A DNA stretch of 64,000 bases from Enterobacter cancerogenus (GCF_019047785.1 NZ_CP077290.1:1-64000), one strand, 5' to 3'; positions 9,427-19,445 are shown, numbered from the stretch's first letter. Numbers and translations are program-made. The notes: a model not told the origin generated them from the sequence alone.

Positions 9427-10335
9427 ATGATGTTGAGTAAGAAAAACAGCGAGGCGCTGGAAAACTTCAGTGAAAAACTGGAAGTCGAAGGTCGTAGCCT
9501 CTGGCAGGACGCCCGGCGGCGTTTTATGCATAACCGTGCAGCGGTTGCCAGCCTGATTGTGCTGGTGATTATTGCGCTGTTTGTCACCCTGGCACCCATG
9601 CTGTCGCAGTTCAGCTATTTCGATACTGACTGGGGCATGATGTCGAGCGCGCCGGATATGGAATCCGGCCACTATTTCGGTACCGACTCCTCAGGGCGTG
9701 ACCTGCTGGTCCGCGTGGCTATCGGTGGGCGCATTTCGCTGATGGTCGGGATCGCCGCCGCGCTGGTGGCCGTGATCCTGGGCACGCTTTACGGTTCGCT
9801 TTCCGGCTACCTGGGCGGCAAAGTGGATTCCGTAATGATGCGTCTGCTTGAGATCCTTAACTCCTTCCCGTTCATGTTCTTCGTTATTCTGCTGGTGACC
9901 TTCTTTGGTCAAAATATCCTGCTGATCTTCGTGGCCATTGGGATGGTCTCCTGGCTGGATATGGCGCGTATAGTGCGTGGGCAAACGCTTAGCCTGAAGC
10001 GAAAAGAGTTTATCGAAGCCGCCCAGGTGGGTGGGGTTTCCACCGGGAACATCGTGGTTCGCCACATCGTTCCAAACGTGCTGGGCGTCGTTGTGGTCTA
10101 TGCCTCGCTGCTGGTGCCAAGCATGATCCTGTTTGAATCTTTCCTGAGCTTCCTGGGGCTGGGTACACAAGAGCCACTGAGCAGCTGGGGCGCGCTGCTG
10201 AGCGATGGGGCAAACTCAATGGAAGTCTCTCCATGGCTGCTGCTGTATCCGGCGGGCTTCCTGGTTGTCACCCTGTTCTGTTTCAACTTTATCGGCGATG
10301 GCCTGCGTGATGCCCTCGACCCGAAAGACCGTTAA
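9427..10335 (+). CDS. oppC: oligopeptide ABC transporter permease OppC
   Basis: 302 residues. A long cytoplasmic N-terminus (to about 35) precedes six membrane helices, as in OppC. The periplasmic FGTDSSGRDLLVRV segment (residues about 80-93) is a hallmark of the OppC/DppC permease family. The EAA coupling loop is KRKEFIEAAQVGG (about 192-204). It forms the heterodimeric pore with OppB. The gene is preceded by GGAG and sits between oppB and oppD with short gaps, so a single polycistronic mRNA is expected. Confidence 0.97.
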   Translation: MMLSKKNSEALENFSEKLEVEGRSLWQDARRRFMHNRAAVASLIVLVIIALFVTLAPMLSQFSYFDTDWGMMSSAPDMESGHYFGTDSSGRDLLVRVAIGGRISLMVGIAAALVAVILGTLYGSLSGYLGGKVDSVMMRLLEILNSFPFMFFVILLVTFFGQNILLIFVAIGMVSWLDMARIVRGQTLSLKRKEFIEAAQVGGVSTGNIVVRHIVPNVLGVVVVYASLLVPSMILFESFLSFLGLGTQEPLSSWGALLSDGANSMEVSPWLLLYPAGFLVVTLFCFNFIGDGLRDALDPKDR

Positions 10336-10346
10336 GGAGCGCCGTC

Positions 10347-11356
<1,010 letters not shown>

Positions 11357-11360
<4 letters not shown>

Positions 11361-12361
11361 ACGCCATAGATGAAAAAAGAAACGTGCTGCTCGAAATTGC
11401 CGATCTCAAGGTTCATTTCGATATCAAAGATGGCAAACAGTGGTTCTGGCAGCCCTCTAAAACCCTTAAGGCGGTTGATGGCGTAACGCTTCGTCTGTAC
11501 GAAGGGGAGACGCTGGGCGTGGTGGGTGAGTCCGGCTGCGGCAAATCCACCTTTGCGCGCGCGATTATCGGCCTGGTGAAAGCGACCGACGGCAAAGTAG
11601 CGTGGCTGGGCAAAGATCTGCTGGGCATGAAGCCGGATGAATGGCGCGCGGTACGCAGCGACATCCAGATGATTTTCCAGGATCCGCTGGCATCGCTGAA
11701 CCCGCGTATGACCATCGGGGAGATCATCGCCGAGCCGCTGCGTACATACCATCCTAAGATGTCTCGTCAGGAAGCGCGCGACCGCGTCAAGGCGATGATG
11801 ATGAAGGTGGGTCTGCTGCCTAACCTCATCAACCGCTATCCGCACGAGTTCTCCGGCGGCCAGTGCCAGCGTATCGGCATTGCGCGTGCGCTGATCCTCG
11901 AGCCGAAGCTGATTATCTGCGATGAGCCTGTCTCCGCGCTGGACGTGTCCATCCAGGCGCAGGTGGTGAACCTGCTGCAAAAGCTGCAGCGTGAAATGGG
12001 CCTGTCGCTGATTTTCATCGCGCATGACCTGGCGGTCGTGAAGCACATCTCCGACCGCGTTCTGGTGATGTACCTGGGTCACGCCGTTGAGCTAGGCACG
12101 TACGATGAGGTGTACCATAACCCGTTGCACCCGTACACCAAAGCGCTGATGTCCGCGGTGCCTGTTCCGGATCCCGATCTGGAAAAGAATAAAACCATCC
12201 AGCTTCTGGAGGGTGAACTGCCGTCGCCCATTAACCCGCCATCGGGCTGCGTTTTCCGTACGCGCTGTCCTATTGCCGGGCCGGAATGTGCAAAAACGAG
12301 ACCGGTTCTGGAAGGCAGTTTCCGACATGCGGTTTCCTGCCTGAAAGTAGACCCGTTATAA
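11357..12361 (+). CDS. oppF: oligopeptide ABC transporter ATPase OppF
   Basis: 334 residues. Walker A GESGCGKS near residues 57-64, signature FSGGQCQR, Walker B LIICDEPV with D-loop SALDVS, and switch histidine in IAHDLA. The C-terminal four-cysteine segment (CVFRTRCP, ECAK and SC) matches that of OppD. It is the second ATPase of the peptide importer and last gene of the operon, ended by a strong palindromic terminator. In E. coli OppF is also used by the murein tripeptide receptor MppA; that role is known from the family, not visible here. Confidence 0.97.
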
Positions 12362-12365
12362 TCGC

Positions 12366-12397
12366 AAGGGCTGACATGATGTCAGCCCTTATTATTT
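12366..12397 (+). terminator. opp operon terminator
   Basis: An odd-length perfect palindrome at 12366-12390 (12-base arms around a single central base, arm AAGGGCTGACAT) followed by ATTATTT, five bases past the oppF stop. Confidence 0.75.
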
Positions 12398-12408
12398 GCG
12401 AGGTTAAT

Positions 12409-13245
12409 GTGTCGCGATTATTCACGTCGGCCCGTCAGCGGCTGTATCACCTGTTATTCGATCCCCATACAGTGTCCGGGCGGCGCTTTGAGGGGCTGTG
12501 CGGATTATTTGCGCTGATAAGCGTGATCATTATCTTTGTCGAATCCGGCGCCGGAACGCAATATCACCTGACCTTTGATGAATGGCATGTCTTTGTGTGG
12601 CTGGAACTGATCGTTACCCTGGTCTTTACCCTTGAGTTTATTTTACGCGTCGCCTGCTGGCCTAATCCGGCAAAATACGTTTTCAGCTTCTGGGGCTTTA
12701 TTGATTTAGCCACCATCCTGCCGCTGTACGTTATGTGGCTTTGGCCGGAAATCAGCCTGAACTATGTGTTTGCCTGGCGAGCCATGCGCGCCATTCGTGT
12801 GCTGCGCATTTTAAAACTGCTGCGGTTTATGCCGTCGCTGAGGGTATTTTGGGTGGCGATCGTCAGCGCGCGACATCAGCTTATTCTCTTTTATTCGTTT
12901 ATCGCGATTGTGATGATTGTCTTCGGATCGCTGATGTATTTAATTGAGGGGCCAAAATACGGCTTCACCACGCTGAATGCGTCGGTGTACTGGGCTATCG
13001 TGACGGTCACCACCGTGGGCTACGGCGATATTACCCCGCACACGCCGCTGGGGCGCATTGTGGCATCGGTGCTGATTCTGATTGGCTATTCGGTGATTGC
13101 TATCCCGACGGGGCTTATTACCACACACATGAGCAGCGCGTTTCAAAGCCGTCAGCAGCAGAGGAAGTGCCCGAATTGTCAGCAGGGGAGTCATGAGTAC
13201 AGCGCACGGTTTTGTCACCGCTGTGGAAGTCACTTACCGGAGTAA
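12409..13245 (+). CDS. voltage-gated potassium channel family protein with C-terminal zinc ribbon
   Basis: 278 residues from the GTG at 12409, chosen because GAGG lies five bases before it and upstream ATG codons fall inside the opp terminator. Six membrane helices are evident. The fourth is arginine-rich (RAMRAIRVLRILKLLRF, a voltage-sensor S4). The pore has the K+ selectivity filter TVGYGD preceded by the pore helix SVYWAIVTVTT. After S6 there is no RCK/TrkA domain as in E. coli Kch; instead the tail ends in C-x2-C ... C-x2-C (CPNC and CHRC), a small zinc-ribbon-like module. It sits in the position near oppF/yciU where E. coli has kch further along. Conductance and physiological role are unknown. 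Confidence 0.85.
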   Translation: MSRLFTSARQRLYHLLFDPHTVSGRRFEGLCGLFALISVIIIFVESGAGTQYHLTFDEWHVFVWLELIVTLVFTLEFILRVACWPNPAKYVFSFWGFIDLATILPLYVMWLWPEISLNYVFAWRAMRAIRVLRILKLLRFMPSLRVFWVAIVSARHQLILFYSFIAIVMIVFGSLMYLIEGPKYGFTTLNASVYWAIVTVTTVGYGDITPHTPLGRIVASVLILIGYSVIAIPTGLITTHMSSAFQSRQQQRKCPNCQQGSHEYSARFCHRCGSHLPE

Positions 13246-13246
13246 A

Positions 13247-13276
13247 TAAAAAAGGCTGCCATCGCAGCCTTTTTTA
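13247..13276. terminator. bidirectional terminator between the channel gene and yciU
   Basis: GGCTGC (13254-13259) and GCAGCC (13264-13269) with an A run before and a T run after; it serves both converging genes. Confidence 0.85.
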
Positions 13277-13639
<363 letters not shown>

Positions 13640-15100
13640 TTACAGCAACGGACTAAAGAAGTAAAACAGTCGTTCGGCAATTCGCTGCCACAGCGGACGT
13701 TTCACCCACAGCCTGGCGTCCAGCAGGCGCGAGCGCGAGATGTAATCATCCTGAACCGCCGCCAGATCGCCGCCAAAACCGGCGTCATCAATCACCAGGG
13801 TGATCTCAAAGTTGAGCCACAGGCTGCGCATATCGAGGTTCACGGTTCCCACGAGGCTCAGTTCGCCATCAACCAGCACGCTCTTGGTATGTAGCAATCC
13901 GCCTTCAAACTGATAGATTTTCACGCCTGCGGCAAGCAGTTCGCTGAAGAACGCGCGGCTTGCCCAGCCCACCAGCAGCGAGTCATTCTTACGCGGCATA
14001 ATAATGCTGACGTCCACGCCACGCTGCGCGGCGGTACAGATCGCATGCAGCAGATCGTCACTCGGGACGAAGTAGGGGGTCGTCATGATCAAATACTCAC
14101 GTGCGGAATAGGTCGCGGTGAGCAGCGCCTGATGGATCAGATCCTCCGGGAAACCCGGGCCAGACGCGATGGTGTGGATGGTGTGGCCGCTGGCCTCTTC
14201 AAACGGCATGATATTGCCGTCTGGCGGTGGCGGCAGGATGCGTTTGCCCGTCTCAATTTCCCAGTCACAGGAATAAACGATCCCCATCGACGTCGCCACC
14301 GGGCCTTCCATACGCGCCATCAGGTCGATCCATTGTCCGACCCCGGAATCTTGTTTGAAGAAGCGGGGGTCAACCATGTTCATGCTGCCGGTGTAGGCAA
14401 TATAGTTATCAATCAGGATCATCTTACGGTGCTGGCGCAGATCCATGCGTCGCAGGAAAACACGCAGCAGGTTAACCTTGAGCGCCTCCACCACTTCGAT
14501 ACCCGCATTGCGCATCATACCGGCCCAGGGGCTGCGGAAAAACGCGACGCTCCCTGCGGAGTCGAGCATAAGGCGGCAGTGGATCCCACGACGCGCGGCC
14601 GCCATCAGCGACTCGGCAACTTGGTCCGCCATCCCGCCTGGCTGCCAGATGTAAAACACCATCTCGATGTTGTGGCGTGCAAGCTGAATGTCACGGATCA
14701 GCGCCTGCATCACATCATCGGAGGTGGTCATCAGCTGCAGCTGGTTCCCCTTGACGCCGCCAATTCCCTGGCGCCGCTCGCACAGCTGAAACAGCGATGC
14801 CGCGACGCTGCTATTTTCTTCTGCAAAGATATGTTTGCAGGCTTTGAGATCGTTAAGCCACTTTGCTGTCGATGGCCACATCGCGCGGGCGCGCTCTGCA
14901 CGCCGTTTACCCAAATGGAGTTCGCCAAAAGAGAGATAGGCGATGATGCCCACCAGCGGCAGAATATAGATAATCAGAAGCCAGGCCATGGCAGAGGGTA
15001 CGGCTCTGCGCTTCATCAGGATACGTAATGTCACCCCCGCGATTAACAGCCAGTATCCCAGAATGACCAGCCAACTCACCACGGTGTAGAAGGTTGTCAT
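13640..15100 (-). CDS. clsA: cardiolipin synthase A
   Basis: 486 residues, as in E. coli ClsA. It condenses two phosphatidylglycerols to cardiolipin plus glycerol at the inner membrane. Two N-terminal membrane helices (about 5-30 and 38-60) are followed by two phospholipase-D-type HKD motifs: HRKMILID near residue 224 and HTKSVLVD near residue 404, each with the following GS/GT-N. The C-terminus LFYFFSPLL is conserved. The ATG at 15100 gives the family [10 protein letters not shown] start; the frame is open further upstream but not conserved there. yciU follows on the same strand. Confidence 0.97.
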   Translation of the reverse strand: MTTFYTVVSWLVILGYWLLIAGVTLRILMKRRAVPSAMAWLLIIYILPLVGIIAYLSFGELHLGKRRAERARAMWPSTAKWLNDLKACKHIFAEENSSVAASLFQLCERRQGIGGVKGNQLQLMTTSDDVMQALIRDIQLARHNIEMVFYIWQPGGMADQVAESLMAAARRGIHCRLMLDSAGSVAFFRSPWAGMMRNAGIEVVEALKVNLLRVFLRRMDLRQHRKMILIDNYIAYTGSMNMVDPRFFKQDSGVGQWIDLMARMEGPVATSMGIVYSCDWEIETGKRILPPPPDGNIMPFEEASGHTIHTIASGPGFPEDLIHQALLTATYSAREYLIMTTPYFVPSDDLLHAICTAAQRGVDVSIIMPRKNDSLLVGWASRAFFSELLAAGVKIYQFEGGLLHTKSVLVDGELSLVGTVNLDMRSLWLNFEITLVIDDAGFGGDLAAVQDDYISRSRLLDARLWVKRPLWQRIAERLFYFFSPLL

Positions 15101-15243
15101 AGTTAAAAAATCCTTTTGAAAGCGTATTGTTATGAGTGTACGCATCAGGATTCATCTGGCAAATAAAAACGGCAGATAAAAGCGCTGGTTTGCCGCCAGG
15201 TTGGGTTTATAATGGCCTTTCTTATAAAGAAAGAGTTGTAGAC

Positions 15244-15417
15244 ATGAAGCGCAGTAGAAATGAAGTAGGGCGCTGGCGCATGTTGCGACAGGTGAGTCGT
15301 CGTAAGGCTCGTTGGCTGGAAGCACAATCCCGCCGCAATATGCGTATTCACGCCATCAGGAAATGTGGGCTTAGCCGACACCGTAATGCATTACTGTTCG
15401 CGGTCCAGGACATCTGA
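15244..15417 (+). CDS. yciY: small basic protein YciY
   Basis: 57 residues starting MKRSRNEVGRWRM, matching E. coli YciY in length and sequence by eye. Strongly basic (arginine-rich first 40 residues) with a hydrophobic LLFAVQDI end. Divergent from clsA. Function unknown. A GGGCACCG-TCA-CGGTGCCC hairpin at 15426-15444 follows the stop without a T run. Confidence 0.88.
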   Translation: MKRSRNEVGRWRMLRQVSRRKARWLEAQSRRNMRIHAIRKCGLSRHRNALLFAVQDI

Positions 15418-15535
15418 TCCCCACAGGGCACCGTCACGGTGCCCACAATGCCGCCAAAATCTATCATTATTTGCAGTCCCCGACAGCAGGCTTCCGCGGT
15501 ATACTTTGCGCGCCTAATCTTATGAAATTACGAGA

Positions 15536-15664
15536 ATGAATCCCTATTTGTGGGTCTTTATTGTGCTTTTAGCGCTGGACGCGCTCAGGGAAGAATTACA
15601 GCTGCCGACATTCTCTTCACTGGCAGTATATATATACGCCTGGGCCACGCAGTGGATTGTTTAA
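15536..15664 (+). CDS. putative 42-residue membrane protein
   Basis: ATG at 15536 opens a 42-residue frame that begins MNPYLWVFIVLLALDAL, a single hydrophobic helix, and ends YAWATQWIV. ACGAG lies just before the start, and a lipoprotein gene on the same strand starts 12 bases after its stop, so the two may be cotranscribed. I do not recognise the protein. Composition and organisation favour a real small membrane protein over chance, but this is not proven. Confidence 0.45.
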   Translation: MNPYLWVFIVLLALDALREELQLPTFSSLAVYIYAWATQWIV

Positions 15665-15676
15665 AAGGAAAATGGA

Positions 15677-16087
15677 ATGAACGGAAAACATATCGCGTTA
15701 TTTCTCGGGATTGCGCTGCTCGGCGGGTGTGCGAATACAAAAACGTCACCCGAACGCCATGCGTATTATTTCGTCTCGCATAAATCCAGTTTTGTCGGGG
15801 GCAACTACACCTCGAGCGTTTCACAAAATTACCGACTGAACGTACCACAGTTCCGTGAACTGTATGCCCGCGGCAAAGCGGACCGCGCCGCAGGCCGAAC
15901 ACAGGAGGAAGCGTCTGCCTATGCGCAGAGTATCCGCGACCAGCTTAAACAAGATGCGAGTACCGATCACTCGTTCAACGGCAACGCCAGTGACACATGG
16001 ACCTCCGGGATGGAGGAAAAAGACGCCATCCTGTTTGGCAATGAACTGGCCGCGTCTTATCTTGACGGCTATAACGGCGTACAATAG
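15677..16087 (+). CDS. Exc2-family lipoprotein
   Basis: 136 residues with a lipoprotein signal (MNGKHIALFLGIALLGGC; the lipobox LGGC makes C18 the acylated residue). The mature part is polar with no membrane segment, so it should be anchored in the outer membrane facing the periplasm. It resembles the Exc2 family of enterobacterial lipoproteins, related to plasmid entry-exclusion protein 2; whether it acts in exclusion on the chromosome is unknown. It sits between a putative small membrane protein and leuE. Confidence 0.65.
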   Translation: MNGKHIALFLGIALLGGCANTKTSPERHAYYFVSHKSSFVGGNYTSSVSQNYRLNVPQFRELYARGKADRAAGRTQEEASAYAQSIRDQLKQDASTDHSFNGNASDTWTSGMEEKDAILFGNELAASYLDGYNGVQ

Positions 16088-16153
16088 CCGGGCGTTTTGG
16101 GAATATCGTCGTTGCAGCGATATTCTCGTCATTTTAAGCAAAAGGAGGGAGAG

Positions 16154-16789
16154 GTGTTTGCGGAGTTTGGTGTACTGAATTTTTGGACGTACGTTGTCGG
16201 CGCATTTTTTATTGTTCTGGTTCCAGGTCCGAATACCTTGTTTGTGCTGAAAACAGGGATTGGCCACGGTGTTAAAAAAGGTTATCTGGCCGCCACCGGG
16301 GTATTTATCGGCGACGCGGTACTGATGTTCCTGGCCTGGGCAGGTGTCGCTGCGCTTATCCAGACGACGCCGGTGTTATTCAATATTGTTCGTTATCTGG
16401 GCGCATTTTATCTGTTGTGGCTCGGGGGAAAAATACTCTGGTCAGTGGCTACCCGGAAAAATGACGGCCCACAGAGCGGAACAGAACCCGCCAGCATGAT
16501 CATGAAGCGCTCGCTGGTGTTAAGCCTGACGAACCCAAAAGCGATTCTGTTCTACGTCTCGTTTTTTGTGCAGTTCATTGATGTGCGGGCTGAAAACACA
16601 GGCACCTCTTTCCTGATCCTTGCTACAACGCTCGAGCTTATCAGCTTTATGTATATGAGCTTCCTGATCTTCTCCGGCGCGTTTGTCACGCGCTACCTGA
16701 AAACCAAAAAGAAACTGGCGACGCTGGGAAATGGTTTGATAGGGCTGCTGTTTGTGGGCTTTGCGGCGAGGCTGGCATCACTACACTGA
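16154..16789 (+). CDS. leuE: LeuE-type leucine/amino-acid exporter (LysE/RhtB family)
   Basis: 211 residues from the GTG at 16154, chosen because AGGAGGGAGAG directly precedes it and it gives the conserved [16 protein letters not shown] start of LeuE (E. coli LeuE 212 residues). Six membrane helices; the LysE/RhtB hallmark [15 protein letters not shown] follows the first helix and [18 protein letters not shown] lies in the middle. It exports leucine and some analogues. In E. coli leuE is at another locus; here it neighbours yciI. Its terminator doubles as the attachment site of the prophage. Confidence 0.85.
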   Translation: MFAEFGVLNFWTYVVGAFFIVLVPGPNTLFVLKTGIGHGVKKGYLAATGVFIGDAVLMFLAWAGVAALIQTTPVLFNIVRYLGAFYLLWLGGKILWSVATRKNDGPQSGTEPASMIMKRSLVLSLTNPKAILFYVSFFVQFIDVRAENTGTSFLILATTLELISFMYMSFLIFSGAFVTRYLKTKKKLATLGNGLIGLLFVGFAARLASLH

Positions 16790-16801
16790 GTAAAATCAGT
16801 C

Positions 16802-16829
16802 GAAAAAAGGCTCCTGAGGGAGCCTTTTT
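16802..16829 (+). terminator. leuE terminator, containing the attL core
   Basis: AAAAAAGGCTCC-TGA-GGGAGCCTTTTT hairpin ending in a T run, directly after leuE. Its right half is the 18-bp prophage direct repeat. Confidence 0.85.
16810..16827. repeat. attL core
   Basis: GCTCCTGAGGGAGCCTTT, repeated exactly at 48909-48926. It lies next to int, as attP does in P2, and inside the leuE/yciI intergenic terminator. Confidence 0.8.
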
Positions 16830-16908
16830 AATGTCTGGCGTAGCTGGAAAGCCGCGCCAGACAAGGCTTCACGTTTTACTACTAGCAGCCAAAAGCCATA
16901 AAAAGCGG

Positions 16909-17919
16909 CTAGGGTGTGGACACATTGTGGACACTCTTACCACCATTAGCACCCTTCAGCGGGTTAAGCGAAATCGCGTCCTGCAGATACTGAGGAGCGA
17001 AGTGCGCATAGACCATTGTCTGCGCAATTTTCGTATGACCTAAGATCCTCTGCAGTGTGATGATATTGCCCCCGTTAATCATAAAGTGCGTGGCGAAAGA
17101 GTGTCGTAGAGCATGTGTTGCTTGCCCCGCCGGTAAGTCGGGCTTAACTTCTTTGAGGATTCGCCTGAATTCAGCATAACTGGCGTCAGGAAACAGAAAA
17201 CCTCGTGTTTTGCCTACAACATAAGCCGCAACGTCATCAGAGATCGGGACCGTGCGGGGTGTGTTGGTTTTCGTCTTAACGAAAGACACCCGGTTATGAA
17301 TCACGTTCTCCGCCTTCAACCGCGCAGCTTCTCCCCATCTTGCCCCGGTACTCAAACACAAAACCGCAATTTTACGATTATCACCTGAGAGCGCAGCAAG
17401 TAAGGCGTCAATTTCCTCAAGAGTGAGATAGCCCGTTTCGGCAGTCTGCTCTTTCAGTTTTTTGAATCCCCTGAATGGATGCTCACCGTTATACAGTTCT
17501 GACTCAATCAGGGTTGTGAACATTCCACCTAGTGTGATCAGGTCACGGTTGATGGTAGTTGGCTTAATACCTTCACCCCGACGTTGAGCACAATATTGCG
17601 TTATCAGGCTCTTGGTGATCTGGAAAGCGCACGGGTTTCCGGTCATCGTTTCGAAACGCTCAATTTTCCTGAGATACGATTGACCGTGCTCCTCATGTTT
17701 ACCTTTCAGCTTCCACCACAACTCTTTCAGTTCTGACAATTGGCGTTTGTCCGTTGGTTTTGAGAGCCATTCCTTTGAGTGATGGTTATATTGAGTGTGC
17801 TTTTCAAAAGCCATCGCCTCGCTTTTCTTGTCGAACTTCCGACGGATGCGTTTTCCGTTACGCCCGCTCGGTCTAATGTCCACTTCATATCGACCATCAT
17901 CGAGCTTTTTAACAGACAT
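16909..17919 (-). CDS. int: P2-type integrase (tyrosine recombinase)
   Basis: 336 residues (P2 Int 337). It catalyses integration and, with Cox, excision between attP and attB. The N-terminal arm-binding part begins MSVKKLDDGRYEVDIRP. The catalytic domain has the first arginine in STGARWGEA (about 195), the HALRHSFATH box with H-x2-R, the LGHTKI histidine and the nucleophile tyrosine in TMVYAHFAP near residue 307. The ATG at 17919 follows GGGAGG and gives the conserved start; an extended frame to 17952 is not conserved. It is transcribed from the C promoter side towards attL. Confidence 0.95.
   Translation of the reverse strand: MSVKKLDDGRYEVDIRPSGRNGKRIRRKFDKKSEAMAFEKHTQYNHHSKEWLSKPTDKRQLSELKELWWKLKGKHEEHGQSYLRKIERFETMTGNPCAFQITKSLITQYCAQRRGEGIKPTTINRDLITLGGMFTTLIESELYNGEHPFRGFKKLKEQTAETGYLTLEEIDALLAALSGDNRKIAVLCLSTGARWGEAARLKAENVIHNRVSFVKTKTNTPRTVPISDDVAAYVVGKTRGFLFPDASYAEFRRILKEVKPDLPAGQATHALRHSFATHFMINGGNIITLQRILGHTKIAQTMVYAHFAPQYLQDAISLNPLKGANGGKSVHNVSTP
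16915..16933. repeat. left integrase arm-type sites
   Basis: Two direct copies of TGTGGACA at 16915-16922 and 16926-16933, 11 bases apart start to start, overlapping the 3' end of int. They match the arm-type consensus I recall for P2 integrase. The right arm has the same arrangement (TGTGGTCA twice at 48841-48859). Confidence 0.6.
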
Positions 17920-18015
17920 AAAGCCTCCCGATGATGTAACTGCGTACTTCAATTTCCTGATTTAAATAGCAAAAACTCACTGTGCATTTGCTGCACAAAA
18001 AAGCGCCGTAAATGG

Positions 18016-18315
18016 TTAGCCAGTTTTCTGGTCTGAGTGGGGTGACGTTGTTGTCTGCTGCCCAAAGTGCGCGAGAGCCGGTGCAATTTGCCCAGCTTCA
18101 GGTGCTATTTGGTCAGTCATAAACCATAAGGTGTACTTGGTGAAACGAGGATGTTGAAGGATTCTCATTATGGGCTCGACACCCGGTTTTTTATCCCCAG
18201 CTTCGTATCCACAAAATGAACCATATGCTATTCCGGTTAACTCACTGATTTCCTTTCTATTTAATCGTTCTGACTCCCTGATGAGTTTGATTTTTTCATT
18301 TATCGGGGTTGACAT
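18016..18315 (-). CDS. C: P2-type immunity repressor C
   Basis: 99 residues, the length of P2 C. Residues about 10-50 form a helix-turn-helix (RKEISELTGIAYGSFCGYEAG). The C-terminal part (FTKYTLWFMTDQIAPEAGQIAPALAHFG) is nearly the P2 dimerisation segment, while the HTH differs more, as expected for a phage of another immunity class. C shuts off the early promoter to hold lysogeny and cooperates with int on the leftward transcript. It faces cox across a 121-base control region. Confidence 0.92.
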   Translation of the reverse strand: MSTPINEKIKLIRESERLNRKEISELTGIAYGSFCGYEAGDKKPGVEPIMRILQHPRFTKYTLWFMTDQIAPEAGQIAPALAHFGQQTTTSPHSDQKTG

Positions 18316-18367
18316 GAATCCTCCATACGATGATTATTCCCTTATAAGGAAATAAATTCCTTATTAG
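18309..18367 (+). promoter_or_regulatory. early promoter Pe and C-operator-like repeats
   Basis: TTGACA (18309-18314), a 17-base spacer and GATTAT (18332-18337) form a strong rightward promoter whose -35 overlaps the C start codon. TTCCCTTAT (18337-18345) and TTCCTTAT (18357-18364) are near-identical direct repeats about two helical turns apart, the first starting in the -10; CCTTATAAGG at 18340-18349 is also palindromic. Arrangement fits face-to-face Pe/Pc promoters of P2 with C operators. A possible leftward Pc (TTGCCT ... TAATAA on the minus strand, near 18364-18389) is weaker. Confidence 0.6.
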
Positions 18368-18436
18368 TGGGTTTTGGCTATAGGCAATTAAAGCCCTTTA
18401 TGAGCAATTAAATGCACTAAAGGAGAATCGTAACAG

Positions 18437-18712
18437 ATGAACAACCAGCTTGTAAGTAGCACGGATGCGGTCCCGTATCAGGAGTTTGCCCGTCTTATTG
18501 GAAAAACTCCTGCAGCGGTTAAAGGGATGATTGAGAAGGGCAAGTTACCTGTTGTTGAGATGACCGATCCGCAGTCGACGAGTGGGCGTGCAGGGGAATA
18601 TTGGGTTTATCTTCCAGCGTGGAATAAGGGCATGAAGATGGCCTATGACAGCCGCCCGAAGGAAATTAGAGACGGTTGGCTGATGTGGCTCGGATTAGGG
18701 GAGCCAGTATGA
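18437..18712 (+). CDS. cox: Cox excisionase/repressor
   Basis: 91 residues, as P2 Cox. It represses the C/int promoter and acts as the directionality factor for excision. The sequence is close to P2 Cox: TDAVPYQEFARLIGKTPAAVKGMIEKGKLPV includes the winged-helix DNA-binding motif, and the end RPKEIRDGWLMWLGLGEP is nearly invariant. AAAGGAG precedes the ATG. Its stop overlaps the next start (ATGA), marking the early operon. Confidence 0.95.
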   Translation: MNNQLVSSTDAVPYQEFARLIGKTPAAVKGMIEKGKLPVVEMTDPQSTSGRAGEYWVYLPAWNKGMKMAYDSRPKEIRDGWLMWLGLGEPV

Positions 18713-18882
18713 ATAATGAACCTCGCTGTATTGCACAGTTGCTTCGAAGAGAAAGCCCTAAACCTACCAACTTCACTATCACTCACGGTCGCGGACGCAA
18801 GGGCATCATCATCCGAACCCGTAAGACGGGTGTTATCGAGAAGCTTCGCCGCCTGGTCAAAAAGAGAGGGCTGTGGTTATGA
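18709..18882 (+). CDS. small early protein, possible Fil-family
   Basis: 57 residues, basic, starting MNNEPRCIAQLLRRESPKP and containing THGRGRKGIIIRTRKTG. The SPxP ... HGRG pattern resembles the small phage proteins annotated as the filamentation (Fil) family in P2-like phages. Overlaps cox and B by four bases each, so it is translated as part of the early operon. Function uncertain. Confidence 0.55.
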   Translation: MNNEPRCIAQLLRRESPKPTNFTITHGRGRKGIIIRTRKTGVIEKLRRLVKKRGLWL

Positions 18883-19379
18883 CGGTCATGACACTTAATG
18901 TGATCCAGAAGCAACCAACAGCACTTCGCGGTCTGGTCTGCAAGTATCTGGCTCAGCCTCGCTGGCAAGACACTTGCGATTTTTACAATCAGATGATGGA
19001 GCGGGAGCGTCTTACGGTTTGTTTCCACGCTCAATTAAAACAGCGTCACTCTGTCATGCGCTTAGAGGAAATGACCGAAGCCGATCGTGAGCGTCTTGTT
19101 TGCGCGCTTGATGAATTGAGAAATGCATTCACCCGGTATCGCCAACTTGGCACCTCAAAAGCAACTTTCATCAGCCGCCTGACTGTAAGCCAAAGACGCT
19201 CATTGTTTCTTCATGCGGGACTGACAGAGCAGGAATTTATGATGCCGCACTGGCGTTTGAATGAGGAGGACTGTTATTGGCGTGACAAACTTTTCCGCGC
19301 TTTGCGAGAGTTGTTCAGCCTTTTTGAGTACGCACCAACCATTTTAACCTCAGTAAAACCTGAGCAGTATTTACATTAA
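18879..19379 (+). CDS. B: P2-type replication protein B
   Basis: 166 residues, the same length as P2 B. In P2, B is needed for lagging-strand synthesis and interacts with the host DnaB helicase. Recognisable segments: ERLTVCFHAQLKQRHSVM near 45-62, RLVCALDELRNAFTRY, and FLHAGLTEQEFMMPHWRLNEE with CYWRDKLFRALRELFSLFEYAPT near the end. The ATG at 18879 overlaps the previous stop; earlier in-frame GTG at 18873 would only add two residues. Confidence 0.88.
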   Translation: MTVMTLNVIQKQPTALRGLVCKYLAQPRWQDTCDFYNQMMERERLTVCFHAQLKQRHSVMRLEEMTEADRERLVCALDELRNAFTRYRQLGTSKATFISRLTVSQRRSLFLHAGLTEQEFMMPHWRLNEEDCYWRDKLFRALRELFSLFEYAPTILTSVKPEQYLH

Positions 19380-19445
19380 TTAATCTGGATTCGTTTTATT
19401 ACGCGCCTTACAGCGTGGGGACTCCTCTTGTCCGGAGATAGGCAA

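Noticed and set aside
14045..15028. 327-codon plus-strand frame opposite clsA
   Set aside because: Antisense shadow of clsA, which has all family motifs on the minus strand.
16097..16153. N-terminal extension of the LeuE gene from an ATG at 16097
   Set aside because: No ribosome site or homology; a strong AGGAGGGAGAG precedes the GTG at 16154.
16810..16827. att site in a tRNA gene
   Set aside because: No tRNA-like cloverleaf at either boundary; the core is a terminator hairpin.
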